Shown one piece after another: positions 1 through 9,865 of a stretch of 64,000 bases of DNA. Under the pieces are notes generated by a model, which worked only from the letters and a program-made list of their open reading frames with translations, made no database searches and had not been told where the DNA came from. Source of the stretch: Luzula sylvatica (taxonomy: Eukaryota; Streptophyta; Magnoliopsida; Poales; Juncaceae); the NCBI GenBank assembly GCA_946800325.1, contig OX326958.1:24263914-24327913 (forward strand), read 5' to 3'. Position 1 is the first letter of the stretch, and each line of letters opens with the position of its first letter. The translations under genes and the position numbers were made by a program.

Positions 1-355
1 TATATATTTAATTAAATATTTAATTAATTAATTAATTATTTGAATATTTAATATAATATTCACTGGACGTCAGAGAAGGATGGGCCGTCGGTGAAGAAGT
101 TCTGCGGCGGGCCGTCGGTGAAGAAGATCTGCGGCGGGCCGTCGGTGAAGAAGATCTGCGGCGGGCCGTCGGTGAAGATGTGCCGTCGGAGAAGCTGACA
201 TCAGCGACGGGCCGTCGGAGAAGCTGACATCAGCGACGTGACTTTTAGCGACGGACAAATAGCGACGGTTAGCCGTCGCTGATACCTTCAGCGACGGTAT
301 TCTTGAGTATTAGCGACGGTTTTTACCGTCGCTGATACCCAGTTCTGTTGTAGTG
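1..355. mobile_element. CACTA (En/Spm-type) transposon, right-hand end
   Basis: The stretch ends in TGTTGTAGTG at 346-355. Read from the other strand this is CACTACAACA, the signature terminus of CACTA elements. Inside lie many AGCGACGG/CCGTCGCT motifs in both orientations (about 204-335), as expected for the subterminal repeats bound by CACTA transposases. The other end lies left of the window, so the 3-bp target duplication (ACG would be the right copy) cannot be tested. No transposase coding is visible in this piece. Confidence 0.8.
82..189. repeat. 27-bp tandem repeat inside the CACTA end
   Basis: Four copies of a 27-bp unit beginning GGGCCGTCGG follow one another from 82. They are followed by two copies of a related unit of about 29 bp containing CTGACATCAGCGACG. 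The array makes this the most GC-rich spot in the left flank. A short minus-strand reading frame here simply reads the repeat and is not a gene. Confidence 0.8.
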
Positions 356-837
356 ACGTGACATATCTTAATTTCATATATGTCCTGCAAAATCTCAAAA
401 TAACAAAAAAACATGAAAAACAAATAAAAAAGTAATAATAAAATAAAAAGGGCGACGTGACAGGCACATGGCATGCCACATGACAGTTCCTTAGCTGCCC
501 CTCTGTGAAATCTCAAAATTAAAAAAACTTGAAGAAAAATAAAATAAAAATACAAACAGGACGACGTTGCAGGCACATGACATGTCACGTGACAGCTCCT
601 CAGCAGCCCCTTAGAATTATAACTAAGTGTAAATATCACTGTTTTTTGCATCGACAAATGTGATCTTGAACTAATTACGCGTTTCTAAAAAGACGGAAAT
701 ATTCGTTCAAGTGAAGAATCAAGACGTTGAAGACTTCCGTGAGTTGGGATATCATACACTCACAAAAATAACCATATATGTATTCCTAGACTCAATTTAA
801 ATTATTAAGCTCAACTTATAATGATTAATATATTCGA
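356..837. other. Gene-free spacer with diverged ~110-bp repeats
   Basis: No gene is seen. Three imperfect copies of a segment of about 110 bp start near 352, 450 and 560. Each has GACGTGACA or GACGTTGCA at its head, and the last two share GGCACATG(G/A)CATG, itself a small inverted repeat. The rest is AT-rich. Confidence 0.5.
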
Positions 838-1248
838 TAGGAGTGTACATGAAACTTCCCAATCCGTCCAAACCAACCCTACCCGACCCGTTTTTTTACG
901 GGTTTGGAAGTTGTTGGGTCGAGTCCGGATTGTAATTTTGAAAAACCCGAAAATATGGGTTGGGTCACGGATTTGCGATCAAAAATCCGTATTAACCCAA
1001 TCCGGTCCATACAACTTGAACCTATGGATTCATGGCAATTTGTTCTACTTGATGATGCAAGTTGCACACTCTAATTTTGTCCATATGTGAGGTGTCTTTA
1101 CAAATATAAGTTATTTACAAATAAACAAGGAACAGTTCCAAAAAAAATAAACTATATAGTAAATAGAGGGTATTTTTGTAAATAATATTAGAATGTCATA
1201 TTACCGTCATTTTTATGGGTGTCAATTTCCAATGATTCATGAGAACAT
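838..1248. other. Gene-free spacer, possible decayed hAT-like MITE
   Basis: 838-1040 contains repeated GGGTTGGGT, ACCCGACCC and AATCCG motifs in both orientations, a texture typical of small non-autonomous plant hAT elements. I could not define terminal inverted repeats or a target duplication. 1090-1248 is plain AT-rich DNA up to the insertion site of element E1. Confidence 0.35.
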
Positions 1249-1253
1249 GTCGC

Positions 1254-2984
1254 TGTTAGGATTTCAGGCAACCATATTGCACAGCGGAACTTACCCGAAC
1301 CCCTTAAGCCATGGATCTGTGTATCGCTAATTAGAAACGAAGGAAGAGTTTCAAAAATTTCACCTCAGATTTAGTTCAAATCTGGTTGAAGAAAGCTTGC
1401 AGAGATCACGTTGGTGTGCTCGAACCGGCACCACCCTCTATCGGTATCCACACGCGACTCGTCTAGACTGGATGTGAAGACCTCCGATGCTAGTCGGATC
1501 CTTTCTCCCTTCAGAAAATCTACTTTGCTTCGAGTTTCTTTCACAAAGAAATTCTGCCAAGCTTCACTCTTTTCTTTCTCTCTAAGAAAACTATTTTCTC
1601 TAAGTTTTACTCTCTAAATTCGAAATTCTTGAGTGTAAAATTCTACATTAGAGATTGAGTGAATCTCTTTTATTTATGGAGAGGTTTGGTGTGTATTAAT
1701 TCAAGTGGAAAATTCTTAGACTTCCAACCACTTTTGTGGCATCCAATGCTCACAAAATATCTTTATCAAATGAATGATATCCTGGGTATTAATACCATGC
1801 ATCCATACATGCATGTAGCATTCAATTAATGCTTTACACCTTCTGTTCGAACATAATAATATCCTCGTTCGAACAGAATAATATCCATGTATTTGATTTT
1901 CTGTGTCCAGTCCGAACTTGTCTTTGTGTGTGTGACCCTATAGGTGTATTTAATGTTGGCAGCATATTAAATCTCTATTTAAATATGCAAATCATAATTG
2001 GCCTCTAGCAAGGCATTATGACTATCCAAATTAAATAAATGATTTGTGATCATAACCTATTTATCAAATAGACAAATTACTAGCTCTCTTGTTCTTTCGA
2101 TATATGTTGATCAAAGACATGGTCAAATGTCATCCTTTCTAAATCAACTTAACTCTTTCCCGATATAGAATTAGATTGAATGTTCAATTAGTATTAACAA
2201 CACATGTTAATCTCATTGAGCGTGGCCACGCATTTCCTTCAATCCTAATTCATCAGGGGGCCCTGAGAGATATCTCTTTCAATCATGAAAGGAACAACTT
2301 CCATCTTGGTTATTCACATCCTCCAACATGCTTCATGTAATACCCAATGATGATCTTGATTACCCGGTTAAAGATAACAAAGAAACATATCTAAGTATCA
2401 CAATTCACAGGTTAGAAATCTAATGATAACCTCAGGCCAAAGAACTAAAATTCTATTTGTTTATGAGAATATATATAATGACAATAACCATGTATATTCT
2501 CATAAGTTGGTCAGTCCAATATGTAGTCTCTAATACATATCTATATTCCATATTTGACATCACTACATCTCTATGTATTCCATGTCCATGATCAGTAAAA
2601 CATAATCATCTCATATGCGAATATACTGGTGTACATATATATTCTATTTCCTTAGACATGTATATCTCTATATACATCATATATATGACCAGGGACATTT
2701 ATAATCGTATTACGTTCATTGATACAGTTTTACTATCATAATCACATATTATGATGATGTATAAACTAGTGATACAATTCAAGGCTTATTCACATATTTC
2801 TAAATATGTTAAATAACCAGTACACATATTAAATGAAACTTTAATTCAATATTAAAATATTAGATCAACAAACATAAATAATAATGATCATTCGTTTACA
2901 TACAAGCTAAACAGTTCAGCCTAGGGTATTATTTAGTTCAGCCCAGGGCATTATTTCATTCAGCCTAGGGCATTATTTCCTTCA
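1254..2984 (-). repeat. E1 3' LTR
   Basis: A 1731-bp repeat matching 25067-26817. On the minus strand it starts TGAAGGAAATAATGCC and ends CCTAACA. It contains a pair of TGTTCGAACA-type palindromes at 1845 and 1867, fewer than in the partner LTR. Confidence 0.95.
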
Positions 2985-2999
2985 GTCTCCCACTTGCAC
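2985..2999 (-). other. E1 polypurine tract
   Basis: On the minus strand the sequence reads GTGCAAGTGGGAGAC immediately before the LTR start TGAAGG. This is the expected position and composition of the plus-strand primer of reverse transcription. Confidence 0.85.
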
Positions 3000-3025
3000 T
3001 AGGGTGAACTGATAATAATACACAC

Positions 3026-3244
3026 TCAACTCTCCTCTCTGAGGTAATCCAAACCAATAGCTCTAGCATGACGATCATGTTTCGCTATCGAGAGCGGCTT
3101 AGTAAACGGATCAGCTATATTATCATCAGTTGGAATTTTGCACACATTCACGTCTCCTCTCTCTATTATCTCTCGAATAAGATGAAAACGCCGAAGTATG
3201 TGTTTGGATCTATGGTGTGGCCTTGGCTCCCTAGATTGCGCAAT
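3026..3244 (-). pseudogene. E1 pol, C-terminal end (RNase H tail)
   Basis: This is the last part of the E1 polyprotein, separated from the rest by insertion of E2. It contains the conserved copia RNase H tail, including ADPFTKPL and AKHDRHARAIGL. It ends in TGA at 3026-3028, about 40 bp before the polypurine tract. The reading frame meets the fragment at 11273 exactly when E2 and one copy of its 5-bp duplication are taken out. Confidence 0.9.
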
Positions 3245-4651
3245 TGTTGGTTAATTCTAACCTAGAGGGGGGTAAATTCGGCAATCTAACTTATACTTAG
3301 TTTAGATTTAAACCTAATTTACGGTGCGGAATAAATAATAATTTGGATGATAAAGATGATACCGTACAAACACTTTGACACAAGATGTTTGTTTACGAAG
3401 TTCGGTAGGTGGTTGCTTTGTAGCTTTAACTCACCCTTTACTCGCTTAATTGACCGACTCAATTATTCACGAGTACCTACTTCTCCGGGAATGCCTTGTG
3501 CCTCTTTTTGGCCTTCGATTGAATTCCAACTCAACTCGATTACAAGGATTTGCCTAGATCGATTTACACGCTTCTATCGATCTATAGCTTAGGCTCTTTA
3601 CAATTTGTTGCACTAGCCTATTACACTTTTTCACTAATCGAGCTACAACGTGATCGGTCACGTGAGTGGGATACGATTAGTGGAGAATATCGAAAGTAGA
3701 TCAACGATCTAAAGAGGTTTCTCAAGCTATCAATGGATATAGATAATCACAGCTTAGGGTTTCTCTCTTTTTAGGTTTGAAAGTTTGAAAATGAGGAAGT
3801 GAGAGAGAGAGACCCATGAAGGATTCTATTTATACTCTCTATAGAAATCCTTCAGAAAACTTGCAGTGCGTTCGAACGCATACAGTCCGTTCAGAACGCA
3901 CTTGAAGTTTGCACTAGCCGTTTCAAAATAACGTGCAAGTACATCTTGGGTCCGTTCAAACGGACAATGTCCGTTCGTAACGGACTCAATTATACATAGC
4001 ATTTTGCGTTCACAGGAACAAGAGTCCGTTCAACGCACTGAAAAGTGGGTGAACGGATTCCAGGTTGTCCGTTCGAACGCACATGTGTGTTCGTTCGAAC
4101 GCACACATCCCTGTGACATATTTCCGTTCACAGGAAAGATTGTCCGTTCAACGCACTCAGAAGGTGAGTGAACGGATTCTAATTGTCCGTTCGAACGGAC
4201 ATGATTGTTCGTTCGAACGCACACATCCCTGTGACACGTTTGGTTCTAATCAAGCTTTACAGTTTTGATATTTAGCAAGTCCGTTCTGAACGGACTTTGA
4301 GTTCGTTCAGAACGCACTTCCTGCTTGACTGAACTCTTTGTTATTTTGAACATGATTTTACTTGAGGTCTACTAGGTTTGTACCTATGGTTTATTTGTGG
4401 CGTATCCCACTCACGGAAGGCTTCAACATCTTGAGTCTTGATGTGTTCCAATGGCCTTCCTTGTGTTCTTCTTTTCTTGTTTATCTTGAGACTTCATGTC
4501 CTGATTCTTGATGTAATCCAATGAAATCCTCCTTCACAAGTCCTCCTTCATCTTCGTATCGTACCTATGTTATCCTGCACTTTTCTGGATGTATACATTA
4601 GTACTGACAGTGTTTTGAAATAATCAAACTACCAGGAAATTTGAACCAACA
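3245..4651 (-). repeat. E2 3' LTR
   Basis: 1407 bp, bounded by TGTTGGTT and AACCAACA. Palindromes of the GTNCG-TTCGAA-CGNAC type fill 3860-4330. Within that, a unit of about 118 bp is tandemly duplicated (4009-4126 and 4127-4243). Small ORFs reported here read through the palindromes and are not genes. Confidence 0.97.
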
Positions 4652-4664
4652 AACTCCCCCTTTT
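4652..4664 (-). other. E2 polypurine tract
   Basis: Minus-strand AAAAGGGGGAGTT abuts the 3' LTR start TGTTGG, as expected for the plus-strand primer. A second purine run, AGGGGGAGC, recurs upstream near 4790-4815. Confidence 0.85.
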
Positions 4665-5221
4665 GATTAATTTCAAAACACTGTCGGTTCGGAGAGTTTC
4701 ATCATTTAGTTGAGAACTTTCCGAACGATCGTTTCTCCCCCATTTTGAAAGAGATCAAAAGGGCCAAGGAGACTTCAACACCGGAAGGCTCCCCCTAAAT
4801 GCGAGCTCCCCCTCAAAGAATGAATTGATGAATGTATGAGCTCGTAAATATGATCAAATTCTTTTGTTTTGGAATGATGACAATCTTTTCAAAATTTAGC
4901 AGATTTTTAAGAAAATATGTGCGTTCTGAACGGAAAAAGTGGTGCGTTCGAACGCACTTGCATCTGGACTGATAGGTTATAAAAATAAATAATAAAAACC
5001 AAAATGGATGCAACATTTTAAACTGACAATATACCATAATTATTCATCAAACACAATTACTCAATAGACCTAATTGTTCAATCATACCGACACATTTATA
5101 AGTTCTCACATACTCTCATGTATACTCAATACTTTAGACATAACATAACATAATATAATATAATACGACACAACACACCACAACCAATGTTGATCACACT
5201 TCATTTTGCTCGGGTTATGAA
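4665..5221. other. E2 3' non-coding region
   Basis: Between the end of the second ORF and the polypurine tract. It holds AT-rich sequence, two TTCGAA-type palindromes near 4919-4960 and a purine-rich stretch at 4790-4815. No gene is seen. Confidence 0.6.
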
Positions 5222-6508
5222 TTAATGGTGCGTTCCGAACCTGTTCTCAAGATGAACGTAAAGATCGGCAAATTGACGATCCACGTTCTCAAGCATCCGT
5301 GCTTCAGATACACGAAATGCATCATGCATTGCTCTTCCGTGTTGCTCCATGCGCTCATCCATTTCATCGAGCATTTCCTTCACATAGGCAAACCTCTTAT
5401 CATCCCGTTCCGTTTGGGCATTTGAGGATTCCCCCTTCCCCACATTCCTCTTTCGTTTGGGAGCCGGTTCTTCACCGCTTTCATCGGTATTGGTTGGGTC
5501 GACGTTGTCCTCTTCCTCATTCAAGGTGTTGCCCTTCGTCCATCGGGTAGGATCGCGGGGAAGGTGGTACGCCACCGCATCCTTTGCGGAGTCAATAATC
5601 CATCCTAGGATGCTCGGCGAATACCGATATCCAAACCGTCGGAGGTTTGCATCGGATGCGAGGTTGATTGGTGATTTCGGACGAAAATCCCAATCGCTCA
5701 GTGGTATCTCAATACCTTGGAGTTCCATCATACGAGCAATCAATGTTTCGTATGGCAAGGACGCGTTCTTATGACTCATAACACTTTCCATGTGGCTTGT
5801 GATGAGAAAGGGCACGTGGATGGGTAATTGATCCTTGTACCACATGCGATGCAAGAGTATAATATCCCGCTGTTCGAGATTCATCTTAAATTTTTCTGAG
5901 GGAGTGAGAATGTTATTACCGATGGCCCAGATAAACTGTTCATGGGCGGCCAAGTGAGATGCCCCTTGCCCAGGTTTGATACCCGTGATGGCAGCTTCGA
6001 GTCTTGCCTTGCGAGTGTCGTAGATTTTCTCTCCGCCGTCCCTTAGTCCGAGCAAAACAGTCAAGTTTTTGATAGAGATTTCGACATCTTCACCGAGGAT
6101 GTATGACGTTACCTTCTCTTCGTCACGATGGAATTCAGCGTTTGCGTAAAATAGTCGCGTGATTACATCATGCGATTTGACGTTTAGGCATGCTAAATTC
6201 GCGAATCCCCATGTACGTTCGATTTCCTCGACTTTGTCGAGGAGGTGATGTATGTTTGGCGGAAACTCGTAGTAGTAGCATGGAGCAATTGGTCTCTTGG
6301 ATACCCATTCATTGAAGAGGATACCAGCCTCCTGAGTTCGAAACAGATGCTCGTTGTTTGGGTCAGAGAAGTCATAGTCACTTTGAATGCGTTCTTCAAG
6401 AGTAGGCTTCTTTGCCGCTTGCTTCATTCTTCTTTGAGCGTTCGAACTCTCGCCTACTATCTTCTTCCCCTTTGCCTTGGCTTTCGATCTCGAGTTTGAG
6501 GCGTCCAT
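5222..6508 (-). CDS. E2 second ORF: plant transposon / envelope-like family protein
   Basis: A 428-codon frame on the same strand as gag. The start is placed at 6508, not at the first ATG (6679), because ACCATGG there is a strong initiation context and the upstream part reads through a GAGAGA microsatellite (6538-6556) that looks like leader. The protein begins MDASNSRSKAKAKGKK. It then shows a globular region of about 240 residues with FNEWVSKRPIAPCYYYEFPP, VKSHDVITRLFYANAEFH, TSYILGEDVEIS and LTVLLGLRDGGEK. This resembles the family called putative plant transposon protein, members of which are often labelled envelope-like. Two basic clusters (near the start and PAPKRKRN) could be nuclear signals. 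The C-terminal 60 residues look coiled-coil. I see no membrane segment or catalytic motif, so function is unknown. Confidence 0.75.
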   Translation of the reverse strand: MDASNSRSKAKAKGKKIVGESSNAQRRMKQAAKKPTLEERIQSDYDFSDPNNEHLFRTQEAGILFNEWVSKRPIAPCYYYEFPPNIHHLLDKVEEIERTWGFANLACLNVKSHDVITRLFYANAEFHRDEEKVTSYILGEDVEISIKNLTVLLGLRDGGEKIYDTRKARLEAAITGIKPGQGASHLAAHEQFIWAIGNNILTPSEKFKMNLEQRDIILLHRMWYKDQLPIHVPFLITSHMESVMSHKNASLPYETLIARMMELQGIEIPLSDWDFRPKSPINLASDANLRRFGYRYSPSILGWIIDSAKDAVAYHLPRDPTRWTKGNTLNEEEDNVDPTNTDESGEEPAPKRKRNVGKGESSNAQTERDDKRFAYVKEMLDEMDERMEQHGRAMHDAFRVSEARMLENVDRQFADLYVHLENRFGTHH

Positions 6509-6679
6509 GGTTGTTGTTGAAGGTTTTAGTTTTTCTGAGAGAGAGAGAGAGAGTTTTGGAAGAGAAACAAGGAGAGAGAATGAAGGGGTGGGGGCTAAGT
6601 AACTGAAGAGATCTTGTCCCTTCAGGTCGCGTTGTAAGGAAAAGGGGCCATCACATCCATTGAATGCAGTCGGTTGCAT

Positions 6680-7240
6680 GTGGACGAAGAGTTATTACGA
6701 CGAGTCCGTTCGAACGCTCTTCTCAAGTTCGTTGGAACGCATTCATGTCTGAGAAAAGGCGCTATCTTGGGTTTTTAAGTTGTATCTAGGAAGTTGTTAA
6801 GTCCGTTCGAACGGACTCTTATGTGCGTCAGAACGCACACACAACGTAGAAGAGGCGCCAGAATATGAAAAGGCGCGAGTGTAAGGGTTCGAAGTAGATT
6901 CGCTGAGTGAGGCATGTGCGTTCGAATGCATTAGTTGTTCGTTCGAACGCACTGAACACTGTTGACACTAAGAGTCGGTGCCAAAGTATGGTCCGGCGCC
7001 ATAATCCTATAATTCACTTTTCCGTTCGGAACGCATTAAGTTGTACGTTCGAACGCACTTGATCCTGGTAGGAAAATTAGATGGCGCCACAGTTTAACTG
7101 ACTTTGGGTCTCATCGTTCAGTCATCCGTTGAGAACGCATTTTAATCCGTTCGACCGGACTTGAGACTGTTAAGAGGGTATTTGGTGACTTCATTTGTCC
7201 GTTCCCAACGCACATGTTTTTCGTTCGAACGGACTGGTTC
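6680..7240. repeat. Regular pairs of TTCGAA-type palindromes between E2 gag and ORF2
   Basis: Six pairs of palindromes GTNCG-TTCGAA-CGNAC (some with one or two mismatches) start near 6706/6729, 6801/6824, 6916/6938, 7021/7046, 7126/7147 and 7199/7219. Members of a pair are 20-25 bp apart and the pairs repeat every 75-115 bp. Two more copies lie at 4919 and 4943. Intervening sequence is unrelated from pair to pair, so the palindromes are conserved and the spacers are not. Confidence 0.85.
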
Positions 7241-7444
7241 CTGAAGTGTGATCACTGGACTGATATCGTTATTTATTTATTGAGACAAGTGTTCCAATGT
7301 ACTCCTCTATTAACACATGTGATGTATCTATATAATACTCGACCAGTTTGGCTCGAATTCAATTTAGCCCATTTCCTATACTCCCCTTACAAATTTGGTT
7401 TTAAGGTGAGGGATACTAAGGAGTATAGTGTTTCAAATTAGGGC

Positions 7445-8074
7445 TTAAGCCCTAGGAGGTCCTATACCAAACGACGTAGAGGGACCCATCGAGTGACGAT
7501 CTTTACGCATCCATATTGAGTTTGACGTTAATTTTGGATTGCGAAGATCACAACTTGTTGAGACATGACCCGTTTTGCAACAATAGTTACAAAATGCTAC
7601 GGTGGGCTTATTTGTGGGTGTGGTACTCTTCACAAAATGGTCCGAGAGTTGATTCGGATTACTTCTCTTAGGATTTATCGATTTTGGCAATTGATAAAGG
7701 TTATTTGATTTCAATTTAGTTTGCTTAAAATTATTTTGTTTAAATTGTTTATGTGTGTTGGTGAAATGTTTGGGAGACCCTTGTTGATATGAAGCTTCGG
7801 TGTAGTTTGTCACTTCATAGAAATACCCATTTGGTCCCCTTTTGAACAAGCAATCGGTTCTTCCCAAATTAGTATGTCTAGATTGTGAATTTTGTGTATA
7901 ATGATTTTTCTTATAATTATTATTGACACGCTTAGGTTGATCATTTTTAGCATATTTACCTTTGTTGTAGTCATGGTACATGAAAGCATTTCCATGACTA
8001 CTTAATTTATTGTTTTCCCATTTAGATTTTTGATTTTGAGATATTGAAAAATCGGGTTTATTACCGTTATTTTC
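7445..8074 (-). CDS. E2 Gag, C-terminal extension in a shifted frame
   Basis: An Asn/Lys/Gln-rich basic region continues Gag in the frame displaced by one base. It contains a second knuckle, CNYCCKTGHVSTSC, then RNPKLTSNSIWMRKD, and ends shortly before GPPRA and a stop. The only ATG in frame near the top is at 7981, but similarity of composition and lack of stops extend up to the AAGAAAAT tract at 8069-8076. It would be expressed either by a minus-one shift from the main frame or not at all. Two knuckles in one Gag are unusual for copia elements. No protease motif follows. Confidence 0.65.
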   Translation of the reverse strand, partial: ENNGNKPDFSISQNQKSKWENNKLSSHGNAFMYHDYNKGKYAKNDQPKRVNNNYKKNHYTQNSQSRHTNLGRTDCLFKRGPNGYFYEVTNYTEASYQQGSPKHFTNTHKQFKQNNFKQTKLKSNNLYQLPKSINPKRSNPNQLSDHFVKSTTPTNKPTVAFCNYCCKTGHVSTSCDLRNPKLTSNSIWMRKDRHSMGPSTSFGIGPPRA

Positions 8075-9798
8075 TTATATCCTAAACCGGATTTGTCATT
8101 TGGCTTTTGTCCTATCAATGACAATCTTAAAACATCATCCAATGAAGGAGGACTCAATGCAATATTTGCACAAGCCTTCTTCAGGGATTCATTTTCAACT
8201 TTAAGAGTTTGAATTTCGACTTTTAGATGAGAAATCTCACCTTTTAGGGTTTGACACTCACACTTTGAAAAACCTTTAAATTCATTTATTTGAGTTTTAT
8301 ATGCCAAAATGGATAGCTCAAGAGAAGCTACCTTATCCTTGAGAGCTTGTGTTGAGCTCTCAAGTTTACCCTCATTTAGTTGAGAGTTCCCTTCATCTCT
8401 AAGAAACTCGTCACATGAGTCGAGTTCTAGTTTGAATGCGGGAGAAAATTTAGATTTATGTATTGATTCTATGTCACGCAGTGAGTATGTACGTACCTCA
8501 TGACATTGGTCATGTGTTGAGCAGGTATTAGGAGTGGATGGTTCCGAGTCCACATCCATGGGTGTGTGATATGTAGTAGTTAGACCTCGTTCAATTCGAA
8601 TAGATTTGATGGCCGTTTCCACTGCGCTTATTAGTGGAGGATCGATCCTTACCATGAGTGCACGGTTTGCGGTGTGTCGACTTGACGGACCATCCGGGTC
8701 GGATGATGAGCTTGACCCGTCCGTTTCTCCCCATCTACAATCGATGTTAGCTTTATATGCCTTTTTCTTATTGATTTCTTTACCTTTGTAGTTTTGACGA
8801 TTTTCTCGCCCCTTGTCCTCGTATCTTCTTTCGTATCGGGGCTCTCGCCTTTCCCGATCCTTGTGGTCCTCATCCTTTTTGATCCACCTCGAATTTTCCG
8901 GATGGAGAGTCCAGCATGACTCCATCATGTGTCCAATTTTCTTGCACCAAAAGCAATGGAGCTTTAGCCCCTTTTGTTTCCGATTCTCGTTGAATCGCTT
9001 CTCGTCCCTTTGCCACTCTAGGAGTCGCAACGTGAGATCATCCATTTCATTGTCGTCATTGCTTGCATTCACGGCGGGCAAAGCTACGGTTTTGGAGTGA
9101 GGAGAGGGCATGTAGATTCCTTGTTCTTCATCGAGTTGCTTGAGTCGAATCTCGAAGTTTCGGAATTGACTTACCAATTCTTCAGGCGTGAGGTCTTGTG
9201 AAGCTACCGCTGTACCTAAAGCTACACGTAAAGATTCCCAACTACGGGGCATAGATTGAAGTAATCTAGCAATAATTCTATCATCAGTAAGAGGTGCATT
9301 TTGGGTGGCATATCGAGTTTTTAGTACATTGATTTTTGCCCAGATTTTATCAACGGACTCTCCCTCAATCATTCGGAGATTGTTGAATTCTTGTTCAAGT
9401 CCGATGATATTAGTTCTTCTCATTTGAGATGTGCCCTCGTATCTCTCATTGAGCATACGCCACATTTCATATGAGTTATCACAATGATCAACTAGCGATC
9501 CAATAGAACTAATTACATTGTTTAGTATTAAGTTTTGAGCGTAAATGTCATTAGTTCTATCTTCCCTAGTTTGAGAAGGGTAGGTTACATTTCCGTCCTT
9601 GTCAACCTCTTGGGCCAAGACAAAGCCTCGTAACACTACCTTGTCAAGTCCTTGGAGAGCGAATGCATTTAGCATGCATTTCTTCCAAGAACTCCAATTG
9701 GTTCCATCTAATTCACGTGAGTTTGATATATTTGATTTGGGTACGGTATTTATCGGATTTATCGATGAGTTTTGTACAATAGGATTAATTTCGGTCAT
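8002..9798 (-). CDS. gag: E2 Gag, main reading frame
   Basis: A 598-codon frame encoding the capsid-like protein that packages retrotransposon RNA in cytoplasmic particles. It opens with MTEINPIVQNSSINPINTVP. A UBN2-type copia Gag core follows (LDGTNWSSWKKCMLNAFALQ through about residue 230), then a CCHC zinc knuckle CFWCKKIGHMMESC at about residues 281-294, a charged Lys/Arg/Glu-rich linker and a coiled-coil-like stretch near residues 480-540. The start lies about 65 bp from the LTR with no other ATG of note. The frame ends at 8002, but the next reading frame (7445-8074) clearly continues the protein, so a one-base shift lies near 8069-8074. The element is young, so the shift may be a recent mutation or programmed. 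Confidence 0.88.
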   Translation of the reverse strand: MTEINPIVQNSSINPINTVPKSNISNSRELDGTNWSSWKKCMLNAFALQGLDKVVLRGFVLAQEVDKDGNVTYPSQTREDRTNDIYAQNLILNNVISSIGSLVDHCDNSYEMWRMLNERYEGTSQMRRTNIIGLEQEFNNLRMIEGESVDKIWAKINVLKTRYATQNAPLTDDRIIARLLQSMPRSWESLRVALGTAVASQDLTPEELVSQFRNFEIRLKQLDEEQGIYMPSPHSKTVALPAVNASNDDNEMDDLTLRLLEWQRDEKRFNENRKQKGLKLHCFWCKKIGHMMESCWTLHPENSRWIKKDEDHKDRERREPRYERRYEDKGRENRQNYKGKEINKKKAYKANIDCRWGETDGSSSSSDPDGPSSRHTANRALMVRIDPPLISAVETAIKSIRIERGLTTTYHTPMDVDSEPSTPNTCSTHDQCHEVRTYSLRDIESIHKSKFSPAFKLELDSCDEFLRDEGNSQLNEGKLESSTQALKDKVASLELSILAYKTQINEFKGFSKCECQTLKGEISHLKVEIQTLKVENESLKKACANIALSPPSLDDVLRLSLIGQKPNDKSGLGYKKITVINPIFQYLKIKNLNGKTIN

Positions 9799-9851
9799 TT
9801 GATCGTTAAGTACAAGTTATCCCTAATATTCAAAGAGATGGTTAGTACCTT

Positions 9852-9864
9852 GCTCTGATACCAA
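9852..9864 (-). other. E2 primer-binding site (initiator tRNA-Met)
   Basis: On the minus strand TGGTATCAGAGCAAGG starts two bases inside the 5' LTR end. It complements the 3' end of initiator tRNA-Met. Only about 65 bp separate the LTR from the gag start, unlike the leaders of about 1.5 kb in E1 and E3. Confidence 0.9.
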
Positions 9865-9865
9865 T

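Noticed and set aside
4030..4268. Cys/Arg-rich ORFs such as those at 4030-4268 and 10651-10889
   Set aside because: They are translations of the TTCGAA palindromes in the E2 LTRs. Palindromes give the same peptide words on both strands.
5222..6508. Calling the E2 second ORF a true envelope protein
   Set aside because: No signal peptide, transmembrane segment or fusion-like feature is visible. Only resemblance to a family sometimes given that label supports it.
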